Source of the DNA: Sphingomonas sp. IC081
Lineage (GTDB): Bacteria > Pseudomonadota > Alphaproteobacteria > Sphingomonadales > Sphingomonadaceae
DNA length: 64,000 nucleotides
Assembly (NCBI RefSeq): GCF_006874585.1
Contig: NZ_CP029761.1
Span: 1,871,001-1,935,000 of the forward strand
Reading direction: 5' to 3'
Shown here: positions 35,268 through 43,651 of the stretch, piece by piece
How positions within the stretch are numbered: the stretch's first letter is position 1
How the letters are laid out: each line of letters begins with the position of its first letter
Position numbers and translations under genes: made by a program
The notes under the pieces: generated by a model
Database searches by the model: none
Seen by the model: only the letters and a program-made list of their open reading frames with translations
Told to the model about the DNA's origin: nothing

Positions 35268-36281
35268 GTGGTAAAGATCGATTATCACCGCGATCTTAAG
35301 CAAGTGCAATCGGACGGCCAGCTAGCGCTGTGGCTTTCCGAGAGCAACCAGCACGCACCTTTCGACCGGCTGGAGTGGTTCACGATGCTGGCCGAGCACT
35401 GCGACCTTGCTCCGCTGATCGCCACGGCGCGCACCGTCAGCGACATCGCGGTGCTGCCACTAACCTCGAATCATTCTGAGATCATCTCTCTATCAAACTG
35501 GTACACCTTTCGTTTTCGGCCACTGCTATCCGACGAACGGTTGCTGACCGCGCTGGCGCGAGACCTCGCCCGGTCCACGCACCGCGTCTCGCTGCAAGGC
35601 ATTCCTGACGAGGACGACAGTGCCAGCGTGCTTTCCCGCGCCTTCCGCAAGGCGGGATGGGTCGTCTTGCGTGAAGTCTGCGATTCCAATCATGTACTGC
35701 CGGTTGGTGGGCGCGATTATGAGGACTATCTCGCCTCGCGCCCCGGCCCGCTGCGCACGACGCTGAAACGCAAGTCGGGCAAAGTCGCGACGACGATCTT
35801 CGATCACTTCGATGCCGGGGCATGGTCGGCCTACGAAGAGATCTATGCCGAAAGCTGGAAAGACGCCGAGGGCAGCCCCGCTTTCCTGCGCGCCTTTGCG
35901 GTTGCCGAGGGCAAGGCCGGGCGTCTGCGTCTTGGCGTTGCCCATGCAGGCGGTGAGGCGGTGGCGGCGCAGATGTGGACCGTGGAAGGAGGCACCGCGT
36001 GGATCCACAAGCTCGCCCACCGCGAAAGCGCCAAGGCGCTCTCGCCCGGATCGGTGCTGAGCGCGGCGCTGTTCCGTCATGTCATCGACATCGACAAGGT
36101 CGACCTCGTGGACTTCGGCACCGGCGACGATCCCTACAAGCGCGACTGGATGGAAATTGTGCGGCCGCGGTACAGGTTGGACATCTACCGCCCGCTCGAT
36201 CCCAGAAACTGGCCCAGAATCTGGCGGGCAATCGCCAAACACGGCGCGCGGCGCCTTGCCGCAGCCGCGAAGCGCGGCTAG
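35268..36281 (+). CDS. GNAT/FemAB-like acyltransferase, exosortase locus
   Basis: About 337 residues if translation starts at the GTG at 35268 (VVKIDYHRDLKQVQ), with AGAGG about 11 nt upstream. No ATG is available until much later, and an extension to 35091 would overlap the divergent ligase gene. The C-terminal half is a BioF2-like GNAT domain (LRTTLKRKSGKV, YAESWKDAEGSPAFLRAF, GTAWIHKLAHRESAKALSPGS, DFGTGDDPYKRDWM). It could transfer an ACP-bound acyl or aminoacyl group to an amine or sugar. It starts a rightward group of four genes. Confidence 0.8.
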   Translation: MVKIDYHRDLKQVQSDGQLALWLSESNQHAPFDRLEWFTMLAEHCDLAPLIATARTVSDIAVLPLTSNHSEIISLSNWYTFRFRPLLSDERLLTALARDLARSTHRVSLQGIPDEDDSASVLSRAFRKAGWVVLREVCDSNHVLPVGGRDYEDYLASRPGPLRTTLKRKSGKVATTIFDHFDAGAWSAYEEIYAESWKDAEGSPAFLRAFAVAEGKAGRLRLGVAHAGGEAVAAQMWTVEGGTAWIHKLAHRESAKALSPGSVLSAALFRHVIDIDKVDLVDFGTGDDPYKRDWMEIVRPRYRLDIYRPLDPRNWPRIWRAIAKHGARRLAAAAKRG

Positions 36282-36320
36282 AGGCGCGAAAGGTTAAGAC
36301 AATGCCCGAAGAGAGGGGCC

Positions 36321-36584
36321 ATGCAAGACGACACCGACCTGCTGCTGCGCCGCATCCTGACCGATGTGCTGGGTCTGAAGCAGGGACAAGCCGAGACTTT
36401 CCAAGCCGATACCGGCCTGTTCGGACACCTGCCCGAGCTCGATTCGATGGCCGTCGCGGGTCTCCTGACCGAGCTGGAAGACCGGCTGGACATCATCATC
36501 GAGGACGACGAGATCGACGGCGAGATGCTGGAGACGTTCGGCGGCCTGCTGGACTTTGCCAAGGCCAAGCGCACCGCCGCCTGA
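36321..36584 (+). CDS. acyl carrier protein, exosortase A-associated
   Basis: An 87-residue phosphopantetheine carrier. The attachment serine is S42 in ELDSMAVAGL. The four-helix ACP pattern and strongly acidic second half (EDRLDIIIEDDEIDGEM) fit. It is not the fatty-acid AcpP (no DSLDTVEL). It probably carries the substrate activated by the ligase to the GNAT protein. It begins about 40 nt after the GNAT stop and is followed 25 nt later by a hydrolase gene. Confidence 0.9.
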   Translation: MQDDTDLLLRRILTDVLGLKQGQAETFQADTGLFGHLPELDSMAVAGLLTELEDRLDIIIEDDEIDGEMLETFGGLLDFAKAKRTAA

Positions 36585-36609
36585 GCGGTCTTCATGGGGG
36601 GATCGACCG

Positions 36610-37284
36610 ATGACCCCCCACCTCTGGCCCTGCCCTTTGCCTCATGGGGGAACCGGCGAGGAATACGCCCTCGCCTGCGATTCCGGCCGCGCCTTGCGCC
36701 TGCTGATCATCCCGGCCCTGTTCGAGGAGGCAAACCGCTTGCGGCGGTTCTGCGCGGAGGTGATGCGCCGGCTCGACAGGGGCGGTATCGATAGCTTCCT
36801 GCCCGACTTTCCCGGCACCAACGAAAGCCTGCGCCCGCTTGGCGATCAGGACGCCGAGACATGGCGCGCTTCGATGACGGCGGCGGCCGATCATTTCCGC
36901 GCAACGCATGTGCTGGCGCTGCGCGGCGGCTGCCTGTTCACGCCCGCAGGGCTACCCGCATGGCATTATGCACCCGTCAAAGGCGCCAATATCCTGCGCG
37001 CGATGATCCGGGCCCGCATCCTGGCGAGCCGGGAGGCAGGCCTGGACGAGAAGCGCGAGGCGCTGACCGAGGCGGCGCAGGACCATGGCATCGTGCTGGC
37101 CGGTCATGCGCTGGGCCCGGCGCTGTTCCGCGACCTGGAAGCCTTTGCGCCCGATCCCGCCGTCCCGATCATCACCCAGGAGCAACTGGGCGGCAGCGGC
37201 CTGTGGCTGCGGGCCGAGCCGGACGAGGACGGCGCGCAAGCCGATGCCCTCGCCGCGCTGCTGGTCGAAGGGATGCGCGGATGA
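36610..37284 (+). CDS. hydrolase 2, exosortase A system-associated
   Basis: About 224 residues from ATG 36610 (MTPHLWPCPL). It has alpha/beta-hydrolase-like order (LRLLIIPALFEEANRLRR, then FLPDFPGTNES) but the expected GxSxG reads ALRGGC, so the nucleophile may be lost or changed. Exosortase-linked hydrolases 1 and 2 occur as a pair; their reactions are unknown. The stop overlaps the next start by 4 nt (ATGA). Confidence 0.82.
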   Translation: MTPHLWPCPLPHGGTGEEYALACDSGRALRLLIIPALFEEANRLRRFCAEVMRRLDRGGIDSFLPDFPGTNESLRPLGDQDAETWRASMTAAADHFRATHVLALRGGCLFTPAGLPAWHYAPVKGANILRAMIRARILASREAGLDEKREALTEAAQDHGIVLAGHALGPALFRDLEAFAPDPAVPIITQEQLGGSGLWLRAEPDEDGAQADALAALLVEGMRG

Positions 37285-38072
37285 CCCGGCGGCATTTGAC
37301 CTTTGCCTGCGAGGGGGCGCAGCTTGTGGCAACCCTCGACGAAGCGCCGGGCACCACGGCCCTGCTGATCGTTTCCGGCGGCAACGAGACGCGGGCCGGG
37401 GCATGGAACGGACAGGCCCTTCTCGCCGCCCGGATCGCTGCCGAGGGCTATCCGGTGCTGCGCTTCGACCGGCGCGGCGTGGGGGACAGTGAGGGTGACA
37501 ACCGGGGCTTCCGCTCCAGCGCGCCGGACATGGCCGCCGCGCTGGCCGCCCTTCGCGCGCAGTGCCCACACGTCTCGCGCGTGGTCGCATTCGGGAACTG
37601 CGATGCGGCGAGTGCGCTGATGCTCGCCGGTGGGGCCGGTCTGGACGGGCTGGTGCTGTCCAACCCCTGGACGTTCGACGAGGACGCCGCCGACGAGGCG
37701 CCCGCCGAAGTCGTGCGCGATCACTATCGGCGCAGGCTTGCCGATCCGGCAGCCTTGAAGCGGCTGCTTAGCGGCAAAGTCGCGGTTGGGCCGCTGCTGC
37801 GTAGCTTGCTAGCGGCTGCACGTCCGGCTCCGGCTATGCCGAAGGGACTCGCGGCCGAGATAGCAGTGGGAATTGCGGACTTCGCGGGGCCAATCCGGTT
37901 TCTGGTCGCGGAGCGGGATCGCACCGGTCTCGCCTTCGTGGCGAACTGGAACAGGGCGGACGCCCGCCTGCAGCTATGCGCAGAGGCTTCGCATAGCTTT
38001 GTCGAGCCGATGGCGCAGGACTGGTTGGTAGATCAGGTGCTGGAATGTCTTGAGGCCGTGGCAGCGCGCTGA
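37281..38072 (+). CDS. hydrolase 1, exosortase A system-associated
   Basis: A 263-residue alpha/beta-hydrolase-fold protein. It begins MTRRHLTFACEGAQLVATL and carries LLIVSGGNETRAGAW, FDRRGVGDSEGDNRGF (typical strand-3/4 region), VVAFGNCDAASALML where the nucleophile elbow reads GNCDA (a cysteine in place of serine), and EASHSFVEP with the candidate catalytic histidine. The family may act as thioesterase or transferase in the pathway served by the ACP and ligase. It is the last gene of the rightward unit. Confidence 0.85.
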   Translation: MTRRHLTFACEGAQLVATLDEAPGTTALLIVSGGNETRAGAWNGQALLAARIAAEGYPVLRFDRRGVGDSEGDNRGFRSSAPDMAAALAALRAQCPHVSRVVAFGNCDAASALMLAGGAGLDGLVLSNPWTFDEDAADEAPAEVVRDHYRRRLADPAALKRLLSGKVAVGPLLRSLLAAARPAPAMPKGLAAEIAVGIADFAGPIRFLVAERDRTGLAFVANWNRADARLQLCAEASHSFVEPMAQDWLVDQVLECLEAVAAR

Positions 38073-38103
38073 ACCAGTCGCCTCCTATCCCAACTCCATC
38101 GCT

Positions 38104-38174
38104 CCCGCGAAGGCGGGGGCCCCGCTTCGTCCGCGCTACGTCTCAAGAACAAGCGGGATCCCCGCCTTCGCGGG
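38104..38174. repeat. REP-like palindrome between convergent genes
   Basis: Two 24-nt arms (38104-38127 and 38151-38174) pair with 22 of 24 matches. Both contain the CCGCGAAGGCGGGG / CCCCGCCTTCGCGG core that is scattered in many sphingomonad and other alphaproteobacterial genomes. It sits between hydrolase 1 and trxB, where it may terminate transcription from both sides. Confidence 0.75.
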
Positions 38175-38268
38175 GATGACGGAATTTGGGTCAAGGCACG
38201 CGGAGCGATTTATATCGAGCGATGATCGAACGGGGCGGGAAAGCCGCACTCTCCCGCCGCGCCCAATC

Positions 38269-39237
38269 TTATGCCTCGACCTTCGCCGCTTCGGCGAAGT
38301 CGCGGTGGGCGAGGTAGCGCTCGGCATCGAGCGCGGCCATGCAGCCCGTACCGGCGGCGGTGATCGCCTGGCGGTAGGTGTGGTCCATCACGTCGCCGCA
38401 CGCGAAAACGCCCGGGATTTCGGTCTTGGGCGTGCCGGGTTCGACCAGCAGGTAGCCGGTTTCGTCCATCGGCAGCTTGCCCTTGAACAGTTCGGTCGCC
38501 GGGGCGTGGCCGATGGCGACAAAAGCGCCGTCGGTGAGGATCTCGCTCTGCTCGCCGGTCTGGGTGTCGATCAGGGCCAGCGCGCGCAGTTCGCCGTTCG
38601 CACCGTCCAGGAAACGCTCGACGCGCTGGTTCCACACGACCTTGATCTTCGGGTTGGCGAAGAGGCGGTCCTGCAGGATCTTTTCGGCGCGCAGCGTGTC
38701 GCGGCGGTGGATCAGGGTCACTTCGTCGGAGTGGTTGGTGAGGTAGAGCGCTTCCTCGACCGCGGTGTTGCCGCCGCCGATGACCACGACCTTCTTGCCG
38801 CGATAGAAGAAGCCGTCGCACGTGGCGCAGGCCGAAACGCCCTTGCCCGACAGTTCCTGCTCACCCGGAACGCCCAGCCACTGCGCCTGCGCGCCGGTGG
38901 CGATGACGAGGGTTTCGCCTTCGTAAATATCACCCGAATCGCCGATCGCCTTGAAGGTCGGGCCTTCGAGGTCGACCGAGGTGATCACGTCGTACATCAT
39001 GCGGGTGCCGACATGGACGGCCTGCGCCTCCATTTCCTGCATCAGCCAGGGGCCCTGGATCACTTCACGGAAGCCGGGATAGTTCTCGACATCGGTGGTG
39101 ATGGTCAGCTGGCCGCCGGGCTGGAGACCCTGCACCACGATCGGCTGCATGCCCGCGCGGGCGCCGTAGATCGCGGCGGACAGGCCGCCGGGGCCGGAGC
39201 CGATGATGAGCATGCGGGTCTTGTGCGTGGTCGCCAT
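38269..39237 (-). CDS. trxB: thioredoxin-disulfide reductase
   Basis: A 322-residue flavoprotein. The FAD-binding motif is IIGSGPGGLSAAIYGARAG (about 11-29), the redox-active pair is C137-A-T-C140 in SACATCDGFFYRG, the NADPH motif is VVVIGGGNTAVEEAL, and the C-terminal FAD motif is GVFACGDVMDH. It reduces thioredoxin with NADPH in the cytoplasm. Single-gene unit. Confidence 0.97.
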   Translation of the reverse strand: MATTHKTRMLIIGSGPGGLSAAIYGARAGMQPIVVQGLQPGGQLTITTDVENYPGFREVIQGPWLMQEMEAQAVHVGTRMMYDVITSVDLEGPTFKAIGDSGDIYEGETLVIATGAQAQWLGVPGEQELSGKGVSACATCDGFFYRGKKVVVIGGGNTAVEEALYLTNHSDEVTLIHRRDTLRAEKILQDRLFANPKIKVVWNQRVERFLDGANGELRALALIDTQTGEQSEILTDGAFVAIGHAPATELFKGKLPMDETGYLLVEPGTPKTEIPGVFACGDVMDHTYRQAITAAGTGCMAALDAERYLAHRDFAEAAKVEA

Positions 39238-39414
39238 TTACGAAGCCTCCGGCCTTGATCTCAAAGAATGCGATGCGTGAAAATCGTCGGGGCGCGAGAT
39301 AGGGGCAAGACCCCCGGTTTGCCAAGCGTTGCGCGCCTCATGGAAATACTTGATCCCCGCAAATCATCGCTTCGCCGTGGTTGACGGGCCCCACGCGGCG
39401 GCTCACGCTGGGGC

Positions 39415-40296
39415 ATGGACTATCAACTCGGGCCTACTTCCAACCACTTCGTCTCGCAGCGCCTGCGGCTCAACTATGTCGACTGGGGCAATGCCGAAGC
39501 GCCGCCGCTGATCCTCCAGCACGGCGGGCGCGACCATTGCCGCAGCTGGGACTGGGTAGCCGAGGAATTGCGGCGCGACTGGCACGTGATCTGCCCGGAC
39601 CTGCGCGGCCATGGCGATTCCGAATGGTCGCCCGAAGGCCATTACAGCATGGACGCGATGGTCTATGATTTCGCGCAGCTCGTGCACACGCTGGGGCATG
39701 AGAAAGTCACGATCGTCGCCCATTCTCTGGGCGGCAATGTCGCCACCCGCTTCACCGGCCTCTTTCCCGAGAAGGTGGACAAGCTGGTCAATATCGAGGG
39801 GCTCGGTCCGCCCAGGCACATCCGCCAGCAGATGGAGGAACGCGGGGTGGTCGTGCGCATGCGCCAATGGATCGACGACAAGCGCAAGGCCGCCGGTCGC
39901 TCCCCGCGCAAGTACGCCACCCGGCGCGACGCCTATGAGCGCATGAAGGAAGAAAATTCCTTCCTCACCGACGATCAGGCCCGCCACCTCACCATCCATG
40001 GCACCAACCGCAACGAGGACGGCACCTGGAGCTGGAAGTTCGACAACTACGTCAACGTCTGGTCGGCGGCCGACATGCCCACCAGCGACGTGATCGACCT
40101 GTGGCAGGCGATCACCTGCCCGATCCTGATGCTCTGGGGAAAGAACAGCTTTGCGCAGAGCCCCTCGACCGATGGCCGGATAGACCACTTCCCGACCGCC
40201 CGCCTGATCGAGTACGAGGATGCCGGACACTGGCTGCACCATGACCAGTTCGACCGCTTCATGGCCGACGTGAAGGCGTTCCTCGCAAGCGGATGA
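39415..40296 (+). CDS. alpha/beta hydrolase
   Basis: A 293-residue cytoplasmic hydrolase. Motifs are LQHGGRDHCRSW (oxyanion), CPDLRGHGDS, nucleophile elbow VAHSLGGNV, and the catalytic His in EDAGHWLHHD. The family includes esterases, epoxide hydrolases and C-C hydrolases, so the substrate cannot be assigned. It is divergent from trxB with about 180 bp between them. Confidence 0.85.
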   Translation: MDYQLGPTSNHFVSQRLRLNYVDWGNAEAPPLILQHGGRDHCRSWDWVAEELRRDWHVICPDLRGHGDSEWSPEGHYSMDAMVYDFAQLVHTLGHEKVTIVAHSLGGNVATRFTGLFPEKVDKLVNIEGLGPPRHIRQQMEERGVVVRMRQWIDDKRKAAGRSPRKYATRRDAYERMKEENSFLTDDQARHLTIHGTNRNEDGTWSWKFDNYVNVWSAADMPTSDVIDLWQAITCPILMLWGKNSFAQSPSTDGRIDHFPTARLIEYEDAGHWLHHDQFDRFMADVKAFLASG

Positions 40297-40306
40297 GCGC
40301 TGAGCG

Positions 40307-40495
40307 TCAGTTCAGCAGGAAATATCCAAGACCGAGCCAGCACACACCGCACATCGCAACCGCGATGATCAGCGAACGGGCATCGTGCCCGCCGGACAAG
40401 CCTTCACGCGCTTGGCCGTCCAGCACTGCGCCAAAGCCCGCGCCTGCCGGATCGGAGCGTTCGAAACGGATAATTCTCTCGTCAGCGACCTTCAT
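40307..40495 (-). CDS. small membrane protein, unknown function
   Basis: 62 residues from the ATG at 40495 (MKVADERIIRFERSDPAGAG); a longer upstream frame is not credible. The first 40 residues are hydrophilic and the end is one membrane helix (SLIIAVAMCGVCWLGLGYFLLN). This is a C-terminal-anchored topology. The stop is 11 bp from the convergent hydrolase gene's stop. I do not recognise a family. Confidence 0.55.
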   Translation of the reverse strand: MKVADERIIRFERSDPAGAGFGAVLDGQAREGLSGGHDARSLIIAVAMCGVCWLGLGYFLLN

Positions 40496-40797
40496 CCACG
40501 CATCCTCTTTCGTGCGTGGGGCGATTGGAGCCGTCGCTTTTGGCGATTTTCCCGCCTCGTGACTGATTGCACGAACGAGGCCCAGATCACTCCCACCAGT
40601 CCCCATCCGCTCGCCTTTTTGACGTAGCGGCCAGAAGCCACGGGCTTCCTGAGGGCATGATAACAGATCGTTTCGTCCGCACAATCGTGTCGTTGCGCCT
40701 TTCGAAAGTGGTCCTTTCGAAAGGCCTAGGCAGCGTGGACACATTCCGCATTGCCTAGGCAAGGCCGGTACGACCATATACAGCCCGATATAGCTTG
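40496..40797. promoter_or_regulatory. intergenic region with clustered palindromes upstream of modA
   Basis: This 300-bp gap between divergent genes holds two copies of CCTTTCGAAAG (40698-40708 and 40713-40723), each containing the palindrome CTTTCGAAAG, and two copies of the 8-bp palindrome GCCTAGGC (40724-40731 and 40753-40760). It ends with the ModE-like dyad below. The arrangement suggests at least two regulators acting on the small membrane protein or mod operon. Confidence 0.5.
40775..40793. promoter_or_regulatory. possible ModE-like operator before modA
   Basis: CATATA and ATATAG are separated by CAGCCCG, just upstream of the modA start at 40798. ModE sites in other bacteria are two TATA-containing half-sites about 6-8 nt apart. 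The match is partial and assignment rests mainly on position. Confidence 0.3.
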
Positions 40798-41586
40798 ATG
40801 CGGAGATCCCAGAACGTGCGCCGGTCCCTTGCCCTTGTTCTTTCCATGCTGCTGGCCCTCACCGCGATCGGCCGCCCGGCCATGGCCCAGAGCGAAGGCC
40901 CGCTCGTCCTTGCCGCCGCCAGCCTTCAGGAAGCGATGACCGCCGCCGCGGACGGGTGGGCCGCCAAGGGCCACCCGCGCCCGCGCATCTCCTTTGCCGC
41001 CTCTTCCGCGCTTGCCCGCCAGATCGAGGCGGGCGCCCCGGCCGACATGTTCGTCTCGGCGGACGAGCCATGGATGGACGAAGTCCAGACCAGGGGCCTG
41101 CTGCGCAAGGGCACGCGGGTCTCGTTCCTGACCAACAGCCTCGTGCTGGTCGCCCCGCGCAGCCGCACGCAGGCCATCACCGTCAAGCCCGGTTTCCCGC
41201 TCGCCCGTGCGCTGGGCAATGGCCGCCTCGCCGTCGGCGATCCCGCTGCCGTCCCTGCCGGGATCTACGCCAGGCAGGCGCTGACCCGCCTTGGGGTGTG
41301 GGATTCGGTGAAGGACCGCCTCGCCCCGGCCGAGAACGTACGCGCCGCGCTGGCGCTGGTGACGCGCGGCGTGGCACCGCTCGGCGTGGTCTACGGCACC
41401 GATGCGCGCGCCGATCCGGGCGTCCGGGTGGCGGGCACTTTCCCGGCGAGTTCGCATGCCCCGATCAGTTATCCGGTCGCGCTGCTGGCCGCCTCGCGCC
41501 ACCGCGACGCCGAAGGCTTCCGCCGCTACCTGCTCTCCGCCGAAGGCAAGGCCGTGTTCCGCCGCTTCGGCTTCGGAACCCGGTAA
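40798..41586 (+). CDS. modA: molybdate ABC transporter substrate-binding protein
   Basis: About 262 residues from ATG 40798, with signal peptide MRRSQNVRRSLALVLSMLLA cleaved near AMAQ. The mature protein has VLAAASLQEAM, the ligand-site serine region SFAASSALARQIEAGAPADMFVSAD, VPAGIYARQAL and GVVYGTDA, all typical of ModA. It captures molybdate in the periplasm and delivers it to ModB. First gene of modABC, with modB starting 12 nt after its stop. Confidence 0.95.
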   Translation: MRRSQNVRRSLALVLSMLLALTAIGRPAMAQSEGPLVLAAASLQEAMTAAADGWAAKGHPRPRISFAASSALARQIEAGAPADMFVSADEPWMDEVQTRGLLRKGTRVSFLTNSLVLVAPRSRTQAITVKPGFPLARALGNGRLAVGDPAAVPAGIYARQALTRLGVWDSVKDRLAPAENVRAALALVTRGVAPLGVVYGTDARADPGVRVAGTFPASSHAPISYPVALLAASRHRDAEGFRRYLLSAEGKAVFRRFGFGTR

Positions 41587-41598
41587 GCCGCCAGCCCC

Positions 41599-42300
41599 AT
41601 GAGCGCACTGACCCCGGAGGAATGGGAAGTCCTGCTGCTGTCGCTCAAGGTCAGCGGCGCGGCGATGGCCTGCGTGCTGCCGGTGGCCTTTGCGCTCGCC
41701 TGGGCGCTTGCCCGCTGGCGTTTCCCGGGACTGATCCTGCTCGACGCGCTGGTTCACCTGCCACTGGTGCTGCCGCCGGTGGTGACCGGCTGGCTGCTGC
41801 TGATCGCGCTGGCCCCCAATGCCCCGCTCGGCCGGTTCTTCGCCGATGCGCTGGGCATGACCTTCCTGTTCCGCTGGACCGGCGCCGCGCTGGCCGCCGG
41901 GGTCATGGCGCTGCCGCTGATGGTTCGCGCCATGCGGCTGTCGCTGGAAGCGGTTGACCGCAAGCTCGAGCAAGCCGCGCGCACGCTGGGGGCCGGGCCG
42001 GTCCGGACGTTCGTCAGCGTCACCCTCCCGCTCGCCATGCCGGGGGTTCTCGCCGCGCTGGTGCTGGGCTTCGCCCGCTCGATCGGCGAGTTCGGGGCGA
42101 CGATCACGTTCGCCTCGAACATTCCCGGCGAGACCCGCACGCTGCCGCTGGCGATCTACAATGCACTGCAGATCCCCGGCTCGGAATGGCAGGTCACGCG
42201 CCTTGCCGGGCTGTCGGTGCTGCTGTCGCTGATTGCGCTCGTGCTGTCGGAATGGCTGGCCCGCCGGGGCCGCGCCGAGGGGATGCACCATGTCCTTTGA
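41599..42300 (+). CDS. modB: molybdate ABC transporter permease
   Basis: A 233-residue inner-membrane permease with about five helices. The ABC-coupling EAA loop is seen at EQAARTLGAGPVRTFVSVTLPLAMPGV, preceded by LPLVLPPVVTGWLLL and followed by GRSIGEFGATITFASNIPGETRTL-like residues characteristic of ModB. It overlaps modC by 11 nt. Confidence 0.96.
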   Translation: MSALTPEEWEVLLLSLKVSGAAMACVLPVAFALAWALARWRFPGLILLDALVHLPLVLPPVVTGWLLLIALAPNAPLGRFFADALGMTFLFRWTGAALAAGVMALPLMVRAMRLSLEAVDRKLEQAARTLGAGPVRTFVSVTLPLAMPGVLAALVLGFARSIGEFGATITFASNIPGETRTLPLAIYNALQIPGSEWQVTRLAGLSVLLSLIALVLSEWLARRGRAEGMHHVL

Positions 42301-42970
42301 CGTTGCCGTGACGCTCCGGCGCGGCGGGCGTCGTTTCGATTACCGGTTCAAGACCGAAAAGGGCGGCCTCACCGCCCTGTTCGGCCCCTCCGGAGCGGGC
42401 AAGACGACATTGCTCGACATGATCGCCGGACTGGCGCGCCCGGCCTCAGGCCACATCACGGTGGCAGGCGAGCCCTTGTTCGACAGTGCCGCCGGGATCG
42501 ATCTGCCTCCCGAACGTCGCCGCTGCGGCTATGTCTTTCAGGACCTGCGCCTGTTCCCGCACCGCAATGTGCGCGAAAACCTGCTCTACGGCTGGAAGCG
42601 CGCCCGCCCCGAGCACCGCTGGCTCGATGTGCCCACCACGCTCGACGTGCTGGGCATCGGCCATCTGCTGACGCGCGCGCCGCGCTCGCTTTCGGGCGGC
42701 GAGGCGCAGCGTGTGGCCATCGGCCGCGCGCTGCTCTCGGGGCCGCGTTTCCTGCTGATGGACGAACCGCTGGCCTCGGTCGACGCCGAAAGACGCGAGG
42801 AAATCCTGCGCGTGATCGAGCGTGTGCGCGACGAGCTGCGCATGCCGATCCTCTACGTCAGCCACGACCGCGGCGAGGTGGACCGGCTGGCCGACCGGAT
42901 CGTCCCGATCGGCACCGCCGAGGCTACTTCGCCGCCAGCACCGCAGGTCTGGGGCCGAACAACCGGGTAG
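42290..42970 (+). CDS. modC: molybdate ABC transporter ATP-binding protein, short form
   Basis: About 226 residues from ATG 42290 (MSFDVAVTLRRG). Walker A GPSGAGKTTLLDM (about 35-47), Q-loop FQDLRLFPH, signature LSGGEAQRVAIGRAL, Walker B FLLMDEPLASVD and the switch histidine in YVSHDRGEVDRL are intact. A standard ModC is about 350 residues with a C-terminal TOBE/Mop molybdate-binding domain. That domain is absent here, so feedback inhibition by bound molybdate should be missing. The last 47 nt overlap the convergent gene. Confidence 0.93.
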   Translation: MSFDVAVTLRRGGRRFDYRFKTEKGGLTALFGPSGAGKTTLLDMIAGLARPASGHITVAGEPLFDSAAGIDLPPERRRCGYVFQDLRLFPHRNVRENLLYGWKRARPEHRWLDVPTTLDVLGIGHLLTRAPRSLSGGEAQRVAIGRALLSGPRFLLMDEPLASVDAERREEILRVIERVRDELRMPILYVSHDRGEVDRLADRIVPIGTAEATSPPAPQVWGRTTG

Positions 42971-43430
42971 CCGCCGCGACCAGTGCGGTCCGGCCCGGCG
43001 TATGCGCAAGATCGCGCGTCACCTGCCGCAGTTCCGAACAGCTCGCCCAAGGGTGCCCGGCGCCGTACTGGTTGGCCATGATCACGCTCATCTTGTCGAG
43101 CGCCAGACGCGCGTTGCGTTCCCCGACCTGCTCGGCAAGATCGGCCTGCATGACCCGCGCGGCCTCGTTGAGTTCGGCAAGGTGGCTGCTGGTGAAATCG
43201 CCGTAGTCGGCCTGGAAATCGTCCACCGTGGTGCGGCAGCGCAGGCCGGTCACCATCAGCATGATGTCGAGCCGGCGAAGCTGCTCGGCCGTGGAGTCGG
43301 CTGGCGGCCGGTCGGCCTCGGCAGCGATCTCCTGGCCATGGGCGGGATCGGCCATCCCGATCGCCACGGCTGCCCCCAGCCCGACCAGCGAGGCCAGCAG
43401 CAAGCGGAATTCCGACTTGCGATGTGTCAT
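42924..43430 (-). CDS. exported protein of unknown function
   Basis: 168 residues from ATG 43430, chosen because MTHRKSEFRLLLASLVGLGAAV followed by AHGQE is a good signal peptide. The mature part is helical and has two cysteines (LRCRTTVDDFQADYG and WASCSELRQV) that could pair. Its 3' end overlaps modC by 47 nt in antisense. No family recognised; similar short secreted helical proteins are common in sphingomonads. Confidence 0.65.
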   Translation of the reverse strand: MTHRKSEFRLLLASLVGLGAAVAIGMADPAHGQEIAAEADRPPADSTAEQLRRLDIMLMVTGLRCRTTVDDFQADYGDFTSSHLAELNEAARVMQADLAEQVGERNARLALDKMSVIMANQYGAGHPWASCSELRQVTRDLAHTPGRTALVAAATRLFGPRPAVLAAK

Positions 43431-43651
43431 GCCGGCGCGCTTCGTCGCGCGCGGCTCATGAAGGCAGGTGCTTTGCATGGTGCTCCTCCGATCCCCGGGC
43501 GCTTTCCGCCCTGTGGATAAGATTCGCAGACGATGGTTGCGAGCCGTTTGCGCAGTACGGTGAAGGCATCTTAACGAACGGGACATTGCCCCGCTCGCCG
43601 ACAGGCCTATATCTCGGCTCCGCGATTCATTTGCAGACAAAGGACATTCCC

